From: Pseudomonadota bacterium
GTDB lineage: Bacteria; Myxococcota_A; UBA796; UBA9615
Assembly (NCBI GenBank): GCA_024229515.1
Contig: JAAESI010000210.1
Coordinates: 1 to 64,000, forward strand
Direction: 5' to 3'
Length of the DNA: 64,000 nt
This document shows, in pieces, positions 43,822 to 52,141 of this stretch (position 1 is its first letter; every line of letters starts with the position of its first letter). The notes beneath the pieces were generated by a model. It did no database searches. It saw nothing but the letters and a program-made list of their open reading frames with translations, and had not been told where the DNA came from. The position numbers were made by a program, and so were the translations under genes.

Positions 43822-46424
43822 GGAACGGTGAACTCCACGTTCGCAGTGTTGCCCCAGCCGTCGTCGACCACCAGGGTGTGATCCCCCGCCGCGACGCCCG
43901 AGACGTCGACCGTGATCACGGTCGAGTCGCCGCTGGAGACCGCATCGACGAGGGTGCCGAGGTCGACCGTAAGTCCGGCGGGCCCTTCCACCAGGGGGGT
44001 GGGGGTTCGGGGGTCGCTTTCGAGGTGGAGCATGCGGTAGCCCCGCCCCGCGGCGGCGTAGGACGCCGTCACCGTGAGCGTCGTCCCGTCCAGCGCCGGC
44101 GTGGCGGCGATGGCGGCGGGCACGACCTCGAACACGTCGCTCGTGGCCTCCCACGGCGTGGTGTCGTAGGGGTACTCGGTGTCGGCGGGATCGCGGTTCA
44201 GCCCCGAGGCGACGAAGCGGTAGTTCCCCAGCGGCAGGCCGGGAGCGTCGTCCACCGAATCCCAGGTGTCGACCGCCTGCCACTCGGCGACGTAGCGGTG
44301 GGTGCGCACCGGGTCGGTCTCGACGTCGGTACCGGTCAGCGGATCGGGCGTGTAGGTGATGATGAGATCGGGGAGCTGGTCGTCGACGACGTTGCCCCCC
44401 GGGGTCAGCACCGGCGCCCAGCTGCCGTCGTCGCCCTCGCGATCCAGCACCACCGAGACGAGCCCGGTGGCGGGGTCGTTCCCGACGAAGGTCCAGGAGG
44501 CGATGCCCTGGATGCGCCCGATCGTGGCCGCGGGTGTGGCGGCCGCGGGGACAACGTGGTCGTACGTGTAGACGTAGTCCGGCATCGGGTCGGCGGTCGT
44601 GCCGGCCTCCGGGGTCACGTCCGGCTCGACCCAGGGAGTCGGCCACTCGGGATACCAGGTCGACGTCGGGTAGTCGGGCCAGGCGGGGTCTTCGGCCACC
44701 GGGGTGGAACCCAGTTCGATGACGTCGAGCATGCGCTCCAGCAGGTACTCGCCCTGCAGCGGCCCCCAGACCGTGATCGCGGCTTCGTAGCCGGCGAGCA
44801 GCCAGTCGTCCGTGGTCAGCAGGTAGCCCTCGTGGTCCATCGCGTAGCCGATGACGATGGTCTCGGACACGTCCTTCTCCGCGGCGGCGCGGTGGCGCAG
44901 CGACTGGGTCCACAGCGTCGTCGCCTCGCCCGGAGCGAACGCGAACACCACGTCCTTGTCCGTGGTCGAGCCGCCCAGCCGCGTCACCGGGATGCCGGTC
45001 ATGCCGAGGGCGCCGAGCATGGAGGTGCGCGTCTCCGGCAGCGGCAGCGGGTACTGGTCGCGCGTCTCGATGTACTCTTGGAAGGCGATGCGGAAGAGCG
45101 CGAAGCCGAGGTCCAGGTCGAGGCAGGAGCTGTACATCGGCAGGTCGACGTCGAGGCCGAAGATGGCGATGTCGATCTCCCGCTCGCCGCACAACGCGGC
45201 GCCGTACTGCGGCCAGAACTCGTCCAGCGGCGACAGGATGTTCCCCTCCTCGTCCCACACCCGCATGTCGGGGCGGTACGGCCAGTCGGCCCAGCTTGGG
45301 TCCCAGGGCATGTAGTAGAGGTCGACCTCGCCGTTGCGGGTGACGCGGATGTCGCGGCCCTGGGTGACGTAGCGCTGGACCGGGTCGAGGATCAGCGGGT
45401 CCGTGGTCAGCTCGATGGCGTCGTACAGCGCCAGCAGCTTCTCGCTCGCCGCCTCCGCGAGGTACTCCATCCGCGCGAAGTCGCCGAACCGACCCGCCGG
45501 AGAGGAGTCGCCGCCGGCGCCCTGGGCGAAGATCCACCGGGGCCCCCCGTAGCGCTCGTTCAGGAGCACGGAGATGTGTCCCGGCGCCTCGGCCGTCAGG
45601 AGCGGGTTGTCGCCGCCCATCACGGTGCCGTGCATGCCGAACGCGAAGAGCGCCGCGATGGGCTCGCCGTCGGCCGAATCGACGCGCAGCATCGTGGCGC
45701 GCTCGTCCTTCCAGCCGGGGCCCGAGATGATGCCGTCGGGCCGGGGGAGTTCGTCGTTCTCGGGGCGGCGGTCGCGGAAGATGCGGTCCTCGCCGACCGG
45801 GTCGAACTGCTCGTCGATGCCGACCCCGATGGCCGCGGGCACGAGGCTGTCGTGCGCCACGAGCGCGTGCTCGACCACCTGCTCGACCATGCGGTCGAGG
45901 ATTTCCTGGCGGAAGAAGTCCCCTCCCAGGAACAGCATCATCGCCTTGCTGAAGGGGCCGTAGCTGCTGTGGGAGTGGTTCGTGAACGTGAAGACCGAGT
46001 CGGTCAGGTCCCGACCAAGCTCGTCGGTGAGGGCCTGGCCCACCGCCTCCGTGAGGCCGTCGAAGGTGTAGATGAGGTCGAGCCGCACGAGCACCGCGTC
46101 GGTTTGACCGTTGGTGAGCCACAGCACGTCCATCGGGATGCGGGTCTGCCAGCCCGCCGACGGCACGAAGTCGGTGCGGTAGTCGCTGTCGCGTCCATCG
46201 GCGCCGTCGTCGCTGCCGAGGCTCCGGTCGCGCCCGGTGTAGCCGCCCATCGGCGTGCCCACGGGCAGGTTCAGCGTGCCGCCGGAGGCGCCCGCCTCGA
46301 GCACCCCCGCCTCGAGCGGATCCCAGTCCGGGATTCCGTCGTCGATCGGCGGCTCCTCACACGAAGAGGCGCTCAGGATGACCCCGAGGACGAGCAGCGG
46401 AAGAAGGCGAATCAAAGGACGCAT
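43818..46424 (-). CDS. lipoprotein with neutral-ceramidase-like domain
   Basis: 868 residues with a lipoprotein signal (VILSASSC, Cys22). Residues 35-550 carry neutral/alkaline ceramidase signatures: FTNHSHSSYGP, FGMHGTVMGGDN, AEAPGHIS and FAQGAGGDSSPAG, the zinc and catalytic serine region. The C-terminal 250 residues look like beta domains that include DGTTLTVTASY and AGDHTLVVDDGWGN. ATG 46424 is preceded by GGAG at 6 nt spacing. Ceramidases cleave the amide of ceramides; myxobacteria make such lipids. The family match is from memory, so substrate is inference. Confidence 0.75.
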   Translation of the reverse strand: MRPLIRLLPLLVLGVILSASSCEEPPIDDGIPDWDPLEAGVLEAGASGGTLNLPVGTPMGGYTGRDRSLGSDDGADGRDSDYRTDFVPSAGWQTRIPMDVLWLTNGQTDAVLVRLDLIYTFDGLTEAVGQALTDELGRDLTDSVFTFTNHSHSSYGPFSKAMMLFLGGDFFRQEILDRMVEQVVEHALVAHDSLVPAAIGVGIDEQFDPVGEDRIFRDRRPENDELPRPDGIISGPGWKDERATMLRVDSADGEPIAALFAFGMHGTVMGGDNPLLTAEAPGHISVLLNERYGGPRWIFAQGAGGDSSPAGRFGDFARMEYLAEAASEKLLALYDAIELTTDPLILDPVQRYVTQGRDIRVTRNGEVDLYYMPWDPSWADWPYRPDMRVWDEEGNILSPLDEFWPQYGAALCGEREIDIAIFGLDVDLPMYSSCLDLDLGFALFRIAFQEYIETRDQYPLPLPETRTSMLGALGMTGIPVTRLGGSTTDKDVVFAFAPGEATTLWTQSLRHRAAAEKDVSETIVIGYAMDHEGYLLTTDDWLLAGYEAAITVWGPLQGEYLLERMLDVIELGSTPVAEDPAWPDYPTSTWYPEWPTPWVEPDVTPEAGTTADPMPDYVYTYDHVVPAAATPAATIGRIQGIASWTFVGNDPATGLVSVVLDREGDDGSWAPVLTPGGNVVDDQLPDLIITYTPDPLTGTDVETDPVRTHRYVAEWQAVDTWDSVDDAPGLPLGNYRFVASGLNRDPADTEYPYDTTPWEATSDVFEVVPAAIAATPALDGTTLTVTASYAAAGRGYRMLHLESDPRTPTPLVEGPAGLTVDLGTLVDAVSSGDSTVITVDVSGVAAGDHTLVVDDGWGNTANVEFTVP

Positions 46425-46444
46425 GGCAGGCTCCGGCGGCAAAC

Positions 46445-47638
46445 CTACCCCAAGGCGGTCGCGATCCGGTCGAGGACGTGCGCGGCGACGTCTTCCTTGG
46501 TCATGCGCGCGAGCCGTTCGACGGTGCCGGCGCGGTCGATCAAGGTGACGACGTTGGTGGTCGTAGCGAACCCGGCGCCGGGCACGTGGAGGTCGTTGGC
46601 GACGATGAGGTCGAGGTTCTTGCGGTCGAGTTTTGCTTTGGCTTTCGCCTCGAGATCTCCGGTCTCCATGGCGAATCCCACGAGCAGGCGATCGCCCTTG
46701 GCGGCGGCGAGGCCGGCGAGGATGTCCGGGGTGCGGACCAACCGCATCGCCTGCTCACCGTCATGCTTGGTCTGCTTCGTGGGGGCTTCGTCGGCGGGAC
46801 GCCAATCGGCGACGGCGGCGGCCATGATGACCGCGTGGGCGTCGGCTGCAGCGGCCTCGACGGCGTCGCGCATCTGCTCCGCGGAGACCACCGAGACGAG
46901 GTTGACCCCGGCGGGCGGGTTCAGCGCGACTGGTCCGCTGACGAGCGTGACCTGGGCGCCCCGTCGGGACGCCATGCGCGCGAGGGCGTAGCCCATCCGG
47001 CCGGTGCTGGGGTTGCTGAGGAAGCGCACCGGATCGGCGTGTTCGCGGGTTGGACCGGCGCTGATGACGACGCGCCGTCCGGCCAGATCCTGGGGCGAGA
47101 GCAGCCGCCGCACGGCTTCCAGCGCGGCGTCGGGTTCGGGGAGCCGGCCTGCGCCGATCTCGCCGTTGGCGAGCTCCCCCTCCACGGAGTCCAGGACGTG
47201 CACGCCGGCGTCGCGGAGCGTGGCGAGCGCCCGTTGGTGCAGGGGCTGCGCGGCCATGCGGCTGTGCATCGCGGGGCAGACCAGGAGGGGGCCGTCGAAG
47301 CAGGTCGCGGTCAACAGGAGGAGGTCGTCCGCGAGGCCGGCGGCGAGCCCGCCGACGAAGTTGCTCGTGGCGGGGTACACGACCATGGCGTCGGCCCACG
47401 ACGACAGATCGACGTGCAGCTCCCCCCCGGTGGTCTGGTCCAGCGCCCAGGTGTTGGTGTGGACAGGGGCCCCGGACAGCGCGTGGAAGGTGGCTTCGCC
47501 GACGAACGAACGCGCGGACTCGGTGAGCACCACCCGCACGTCGAACCCCGCCTTGCGCAGCAGCCGCATCAGCAGCACCGCCTTGAACGCGCCGACCCCG
47601 CCGGTCACGCCGAGCAGGACGTTAGAAGAGCTCGACAC
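46445..47638 (-). CDS. coaBC: CoaBC-like phosphopantothenoylcysteine synthetase/decarboxylase
   Basis: 397 residues with both CoA-pathway domains. The CoaC flavoprotein part (1-175) keeps His75 but has PATSNF for the usual PASANT, His125 for Asn125 of the PxMNxxMW motif, and Asn158 where E. coli has the catalytic Cys158 (here ELANGEIGAGR). The CoaB part (190-397) keeps SAGPTREHADPVRFLSN and AAAVADWRPA. GTG start overlaps yciO by 17 bp. Decarboxylase activity is uncertain; synthetase activity is expected. coaX lies at 23895-24662. Confidence 0.85.
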   Translation of the reverse strand: MSSSSNVLLGVTGGVGAFKAVLLMRLLRKAGFDVRVVLTESARSFVGEATFHALSGAPVHTNTWALDQTTGGELHVDLSSWADAMVVYPATSNFVGGLAAGLADDLLLLTATCFDGPLLVCPAMHSRMAAQPLHQRALATLRDAGVHVLDSVEGELANGEIGAGRLPEPDAALEAVRRLLSPQDLAGRRVVISAGPTREHADPVRFLSNPSTGRMGYALARMASRRGAQVTLVSGPVALNPPAGVNLVSVVSAEQMRDAVEAAAADAHAVIMAAAVADWRPADEAPTKQTKHDGEQAMRLVRTPDILAGLAAAKGDRLLVGFAMETGDLEAKAKAKLDRKNLDLIVANDLHVPGAGFATTTNVVTLIDRAGTVERLARMTKEDVAAHVLDRIATALG

Positions 47639-48242
47639 TCCCCTGCCCTTCCCGGAGCACCTCGAACGGCTGCCCCGTCAGATCGACCACCGTGGTGGGG
47701 TTCGCGAGGCCTCGGCCTCCGTCCACCACCGCGTCCAGCTTCGGTCCGTACCGGTCCTCGATCTCGACTGCGTCGATGACGAACATCTCTTCGCCCTCGT
47801 CGTTGGTGGTGCGCACCGACGCACAGACGAGCGGGCGCCCCAGCTCCTCGGCGAGCCGTCGCGGGATCTCCGCCATCGGCACCCGGATCCCGATCTCCCG
47901 CCGCTTCTTGTGCATGCGCTTGGGGATCTCGGGGCCGGCCTCGAGGATGAACGTGTAGGGCCCCGGCAGGAGCCGCTTCATCGTGCGGTAGGCGAGGCTG
48001 CTCACGTACGAGGTGTAGCGGCCGATCGCATCGACGTCGCTGAGGATGATCGACAGCGGGTGGCTGCGGGGGCTCTGCTTGAGGTCGTAGAGGCGCTCGA
48101 TCGCCTTGCCCGAGTTCAGGTCACACGCGAAGGCGTAGCCGGAGTCGGTTGGAATCGCGAGCACGCCCCCCTTGGCCAGCACGGTGGTGGCCTTGTGCAC
48201 CTCCCGCCCCTGGGAAGCCCACTCGTCGAGCTCGATCCTCAC
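47622..48242 (-). CDS. YciO/Sua5-family protein
   Basis: 206 residues with GGVLAIPTDSGYAFACD, KQSPRSHPLSIIL and LPGPYTFILEA, the YrdC fold signatures. It belongs with YciO rather than TsaC/Sua5 by length and the lack of a C-terminal domain. Threonylcarbamoyl-AMP synthesis for tRNA t6A is possible but not certain for YciO proteins. GTG start overlaps the dehydrogenase stop. Confidence 0.85.
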   Translation of the reverse strand: MRIELDEWASQGREVHKATTVLAKGGVLAIPTDSGYAFACDLNSGKAIERLYDLKQSPRSHPLSIILSDVDAIGRYTSYVSSLAYRTMKRLLPGPYTFILEAGPEIPKRMHKKRREIGIRVPMAEIPRRLAEELGRPLVCASVRTTNDEGEEMFVIDAVEIEDRYGPKLDAVVDGGRGLANPTTVVDLTGQPFEVLREGQGSVELF

Positions 48243-49333
48243 GCAACGGGGCCGCGGACCATCAGCGGCTTCTGGAACGACGCCAGCTTGCCGATCTCCC
48301 GAATCCGCTTCTCCGCGACGAGGTTGGCGGCCTCCGCGGTGGTGATCCCCAGCTCGATGGCGGTGGCGAAGATCCGGTGGAGCGTCTCGTAGATCCGCTC
48401 CGCGTCCCGCAGCGCCTTCTCCCGGGGGAGATCGTGCAGCTCGCTGTAGACGTTGATCAGGCCGCCCGCGTTGATGACGTAGTCGGGCGCGTAGAGGATC
48501 TTGCGCTCCTTCAAGCGCGCGCCGTGCCGGGCCATGTTGTCCAACTGGTTGTTGGAGCCGCCGGCCACGATCTTCACCTTCAGCCGCTCGATCGTGTCGT
48601 CGTTGATGATCGCGCCCAGGGCGCAGGGCGAGAACACGTCCGCCTCCGCGTCGTAGATCGCGTCGGGCGAGACGACCGTGCTGCCGAACTCGTCGCGGCA
48701 GCGCTCCAGGCGTGCCTCGTCCACATCCGTGATGATCGTCTTGGCGCCCTCGTCCGTGAGGTACTTGACGAGGTGGTAGCCGACGTTGCCGACGCCCTGG
48801 ACGGCGACGGTGCGTCCGCCCACGTCGGCGCTGCCGAACATCTGGTGCAGCGCCGCGCGCACGCCGTGGAACACGCCCCAGGCGGTCACCGGCGACGGGT
48901 CGCCCGATCCGCCCGCCGCCGCGCTCACGCCGCAGACATGCGACGTCTCCACGCGGATGTGATCCATGTCAGCGACGGTGGTGCCGGAGTCCTCGGCCGT
49001 GATGTACCGGCCCCCCAGGCTCTCCACGAAGCAGCCGAAGGCCCGCATGAGCGCCTCGGACTTGTCCTTGCGCGGATCGCCGAGGATGACGGCCTTGCCG
49101 CCTCCCAGGTTCAACCCGGCGCACGAGGCCTTGTAGGTCATCCCCCGCGCGAGCCGCAGCACGTCGCGAAGGGCATCCGCCTCGCTGGCGTAGGGATAGA
49201 AGCGACAGCCGCCCAGAGCGGGCCCGAGCTGCGTGTCGTGGATGGCGATGATCGCCTTCAACCCGACGTCATCGTTCCGGCAGAAGACGACCTGTTCGTG
49301 GTTGAAGTTGTCGGCGTGAGAAAAGACCGGCAC
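48239..49333 (-). CDS. leucine dehydrogenase family protein
   Basis: NAD-dependent oxidative deamination of branched-chain or aromatic amino acids. 364 residues; Lys68 (MTYKASCAG) and Lys80 (LGGGKAVI) match the positions of the catalytic lysines of Bacillus leucine dehydrogenase. The nucleotide loop is VQGVGNVGYH. Leucine, valine or phenylalanine cannot be told apart from motifs alone. First gene of the minus-strand run down to csrA. Confidence 0.9.
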   Translation of the reverse strand: MPVFSHADNFNHEQVVFCRNDDVGLKAIIAIHDTQLGPALGGCRFYPYASEADALRDVLRLARGMTYKASCAGLNLGGGKAVILGDPRKDKSEALMRAFGCFVESLGGRYITAEDSGTTVADMDHIRVETSHVCGVSAAAGGSGDPSPVTAWGVFHGVRAALHQMFGSADVGGRTVAVQGVGNVGYHLVKYLTDEGAKTIITDVDEARLERCRDEFGSTVVSPDAIYDAEADVFSPCALGAIINDDTIERLKVKIVAGGSNNQLDNMARHGARLKERKILYAPDYVINAGGLINVYSELHDLPREKALRDAERIYETLHRIFATAIELGITTAEAANLVAEKRIREIGKLASFQKPLMVRGPVA

Positions 49334-49350
49334 AACGTCTCCAGCCCGTC

Positions 49351-49379
49351 TTGAGTGCGGGGCCGCGGGACCCTACCAT
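49351..49379 (+). promoter_or_regulatory. candidate promoter of the lytic transglycosylase gene
   Basis: TTGAGT (49351-49356), 17-bp spacer, TACCAT (49374-49379), ending 8 nt before the GTG at 49388. Transcription would start at about the start codon. Confidence 0.45.
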
Positions 49380-49387
49380 CAACCCCT

Positions 49388-52123
49388 GTGTTCCGCGTAG
49401 CCGTCGCTCTGCTGGTCGTGATCGTGTTCGCCCCCCCCGGGGCCGCTCACGCCTCCGACCTCCCCCCGATCGCACCGTCCGTCGAGGCCCTCCCCGGAGG
49501 AGCGTTCGAGACGGCGGTGGCTCGCTTCTCCCGCGGGGACCTCCGCGGTGCCCGCCTCGAGCTGGAGCGGCTGCTCGCCCGCCGGCGTGGGGTCGGCATG
49601 TCGACCCGGGTGCGGGCGCGGTTCCTCCTCGCCTGGATCGAGGCGGAGCTGGGCAACCACCAGCTCGCGAGCGCGAGCTTCTACCGGGTGCGGAAGCTGG
49701 AGGAGCACCCCCTCAAGGAGATCGCCACCTTCCACGAAGCGAAGGCGGACCTGAGCCGCGGGCACCCCCGCACCGCGATCGCCGAGTGCGGGACCTACCG
49801 CGAGACCTACCCCGAGGGCAGCTGGTTCGACGAGTGCCTGCTCGTTGAGGCCGACGCTCACGTCGCGCTGCAGCAGCACCGGGCGGCGGTGGAGCTGTAC
49901 GACCAGTTCCTCGAGCAGCACCCCGACGACCAGCGCAGCGAGACCATCCAACTGCGCATCGCCCAGAGCCAGGAGCAGGCGGGCGAGTGGGAGAAGGCCG
50001 CGCGTCGGTACCGCGGGCTCTACATCTCCCACCGGCTGCCCATGACCGCCCGGCGGGCCTCTGAAGGGATCGAGCGCCTGCGCGCCGCGGGCGTGGACGT
50101 CGACGAGATCAGCGAGCAGCAGCTCTACGCGCGCGCGTGTTCCTTGCGTCAGGCGGGGCAGTACGACGAGTCCTGGGACCTGTACTGCGAGCTCCTGGAG
50201 CGGGCCCAGGCGGCGGAGGCGGACGGCGAAGCGATGGCGTCGCGGCTGGCCGCGGAGCGGCACGAGTTCCTCTGGCGCAACCGCCAGTACGAGGACGTCG
50301 GCCACGAGCGGGCGCGGGCCTACCGCCGCGCGCCGGATGCGCCGGGGGCGAGCGAGCACGCCTATTGGGCGGTGCAGGGCTACGCCAAGTCGGGTCTCTG
50401 GGACAAGGCGGTGGAGTACCAGGAGATCGGCATGACCCGGTTCGGGAACACCGGCCGGTTCCGTCGCACCTGGGACCGCACCGCCCGCATCTACGCCTCG
50501 GCGGGGCAGTACGACAAGGCCCGCGAGACGCTGATCGAGTGGCAGGGCCGCAGCAGCAAGCAGCGGCGAAGCAGCAAGACGAAGTTCTTCGTCGCCTACT
50601 ACGCGTTCCGGAACAACGACTACGAGACCGCCATCGAGGGGTTCGACGGCCTCGCCTCGGGGCGGTCAGGGTGGCGCACGGCGGCGCTGTACTGGCGGAG
50701 CCGCGCGCACGATCGGCTCAAGCACTGGAAGGACGCCCGGGACGACCGCCGCCAGGTGCTCAAGGACGATCCCGACGGCTGGTACGCGGCCCTGATCAAG
50801 TCCAAGGAGCGGGTCAAGGCCGGCGATCCCGCGGACCTGGCGCTGGCGCGGCACGGACGCTGGCCGGGCGAGTCCCGACGCGAACTCCAGCTGCCCGCCG
50901 TGCCCGCGGGGAGCTCGACGGCGGAGGCGATCTCCCGAGGGTGGGCCGAGCCCCGGCCCGGCACCCGCGCACCTGCCAGCGCGACGGAATGGACCGCTCG
51001 GGACAGCGACGGGAGGCTCCGCGGCGGCGCCACCGCGGACGGGTGGGGCGCCTTGGCGCTCCTGGTGGAGGAGTCCCCCGAAGCGTCCGGCCCCGGTGAG
51101 GCCACCGCGGAGGCGGACGTCGAGCCGACCCCGACGGGTCAGAGCATGGCCGCGGCCGCCCTCGTGGTGCCGTCCACGTGGACCGAGTCGGATTACTGGG
51201 ATCGCGGCAAGGGGGTGGAGATCTGGGAGGACTTCGCCGAGGAGAACGCGGTCCACTGGCCCGAGCTCCCGATGGCCTACGAGCTGAGCCGCTGCGGGCT
51301 GGGCGAGCTCGCCGGACCGCTCCTGGCGCGGGTCTACGAGGAGGTCCGCGACGTAACCCGAAGCAGCCGCCGGCGCGGCCGGGTGCGGCGCTGGCAGGCC
51401 AGCGGCGGGAACGACCCCGACGGCCAGCTCGCGCGGTGGGCCGCGATCCTCGACCTGAAGCTGACGGCGGAGGCGTGGCGCTCGATGTTCGCGGCCGCCG
51501 GCTACCCCGCCAGCGTGAGCGCCTTCTCCATCAACAGCGTGCCCTTGAAGCGGCTGGGGCGGGCGACCCCGGAGAGACGCGCGGCGTGGACCCTGCGGTA
51601 CCCGGCGGCCTACGCCCCGCACGTCTGGCGGGCCGGCTGGGAGTACGACGTCGACCCCCTGCTGCTGCTGTCGATCATGCGCGCCGAAAGCCTCTACAAG
51701 CACGACGCGGTCAGCCGGGTAGGCGCCCTCGGCCTGATCCAGGTGATGCCGACGACGGGCAACAAGGTGGCGGCCCTGATGGGCGAGGCCGACTTCCGCG
51801 TCGACCGGCTACTCGAGCCCGGGGTCAACATCCGCCTCGGCGCCTTCTACCTCGGCTCCCTGATGGACCGGTTCGGGGACCAGTTTCCCTTGGCCGTCGG
51901 CAGCTACAACGGCGGCCCCCACAACGTGGGCAGGTGGCTGCGTCCGAAGATCGGGATCCCTTTCGACGCGATGGTCGAGGAGATCCAGTTCGACGAGACC
52001 CGGAACTACGTCAAGAAGGTCACCGGGTACTACGCCGTGTACTCCGACCTGTACGGCGCCGGCGGCTGGGTGCGGCTTCCCGAAGAAACGTCGCAGGACG
52101 ACCCCACCGTCATCAACTTCTGA
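49388..52123 (+). CDS. Slt-type lytic transglycosylase with TPR-like helices
   Basis: 911 residues: signal peptide (VFRVAVALLVVIVFAPPGAAHA), a long alpha-solenoid of TPR-like hairpins (about 30-640), and a C-terminal goose-lysozyme-like catalytic domain with Glu767 in MRAESLYKHDAVS, followed by GLIQVMP and YNGGP. It cleaves murein with 1,6-anhydro ring formation. GTG 49388 is preferred over GTG 49355, which falls inside the likely -35 box. A low-complexity patch near 500-580 interrupts the solenoid. The cytochrome gene follows after 18 bp. Confidence 0.9.
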   Translation: MFRVAVALLVVIVFAPPGAAHASDLPPIAPSVEALPGGAFETAVARFSRGDLRGARLELERLLARRRGVGMSTRVRARFLLAWIEAELGNHQLASASFYRVRKLEEHPLKEIATFHEAKADLSRGHPRTAIAECGTYRETYPEGSWFDECLLVEADAHVALQQHRAAVELYDQFLEQHPDDQRSETIQLRIAQSQEQAGEWEKAARRYRGLYISHRLPMTARRASEGIERLRAAGVDVDEISEQQLYARACSLRQAGQYDESWDLYCELLERAQAAEADGEAMASRLAAERHEFLWRNRQYEDVGHERARAYRRAPDAPGASEHAYWAVQGYAKSGLWDKAVEYQEIGMTRFGNTGRFRRTWDRTARIYASAGQYDKARETLIEWQGRSSKQRRSSKTKFFVAYYAFRNNDYETAIEGFDGLASGRSGWRTAALYWRSRAHDRLKHWKDARDDRRQVLKDDPDGWYAALIKSKERVKAGDPADLALARHGRWPGESRRELQLPAVPAGSSTAEAISRGWAEPRPGTRAPASATEWTARDSDGRLRGGATADGWGALALLVEESPEASGPGEATAEADVEPTPTGQSMAAAALVVPSTWTESDYWDRGKGVEIWEDFAEENAVHWPELPMAYELSRCGLGELAGPLLARVYEEVRDVTRSSRRRGRVRRWQASGGNDPDGQLARWAAILDLKLTAEAWRSMFAAAGYPASVSAFSINSVPLKRLGRATPERRAAWTLRYPAAYAPHVWRAGWEYDVDPLLLLSIMRAESLYKHDAVSRVGALGLIQVMPTTGNKVAALMGEADFRVDRLLEPGVNIRLGAFYLGSLMDRFGDQFPLAVGSYNGGPHNVGRWLRPKIGIPFDAMVEEIQFDETRNYVKKVTGYYAVYSDLYGAGGWVRLPEETSQDDPTVINF

Positions 52124-52141
52124 CGATAGGATGCGCCGCTG

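Noticed and set aside
43822..46122. Long N-terminal extension of the uracil-DNA glycosylase
   Set aside because: The frame stays open upstream but is out of phase with the ceramidase-like gene and is Arg/Gly/His-rich; the GTG at 43821 overlapping the upstream stop is a normal coupled start.
43878..46991. Plus-strand open frame of about 1000 codons
   Set aside because: Antisense to the ceramidase-like lipoprotein and coaBC, both of which have clear motifs on the minus strand.
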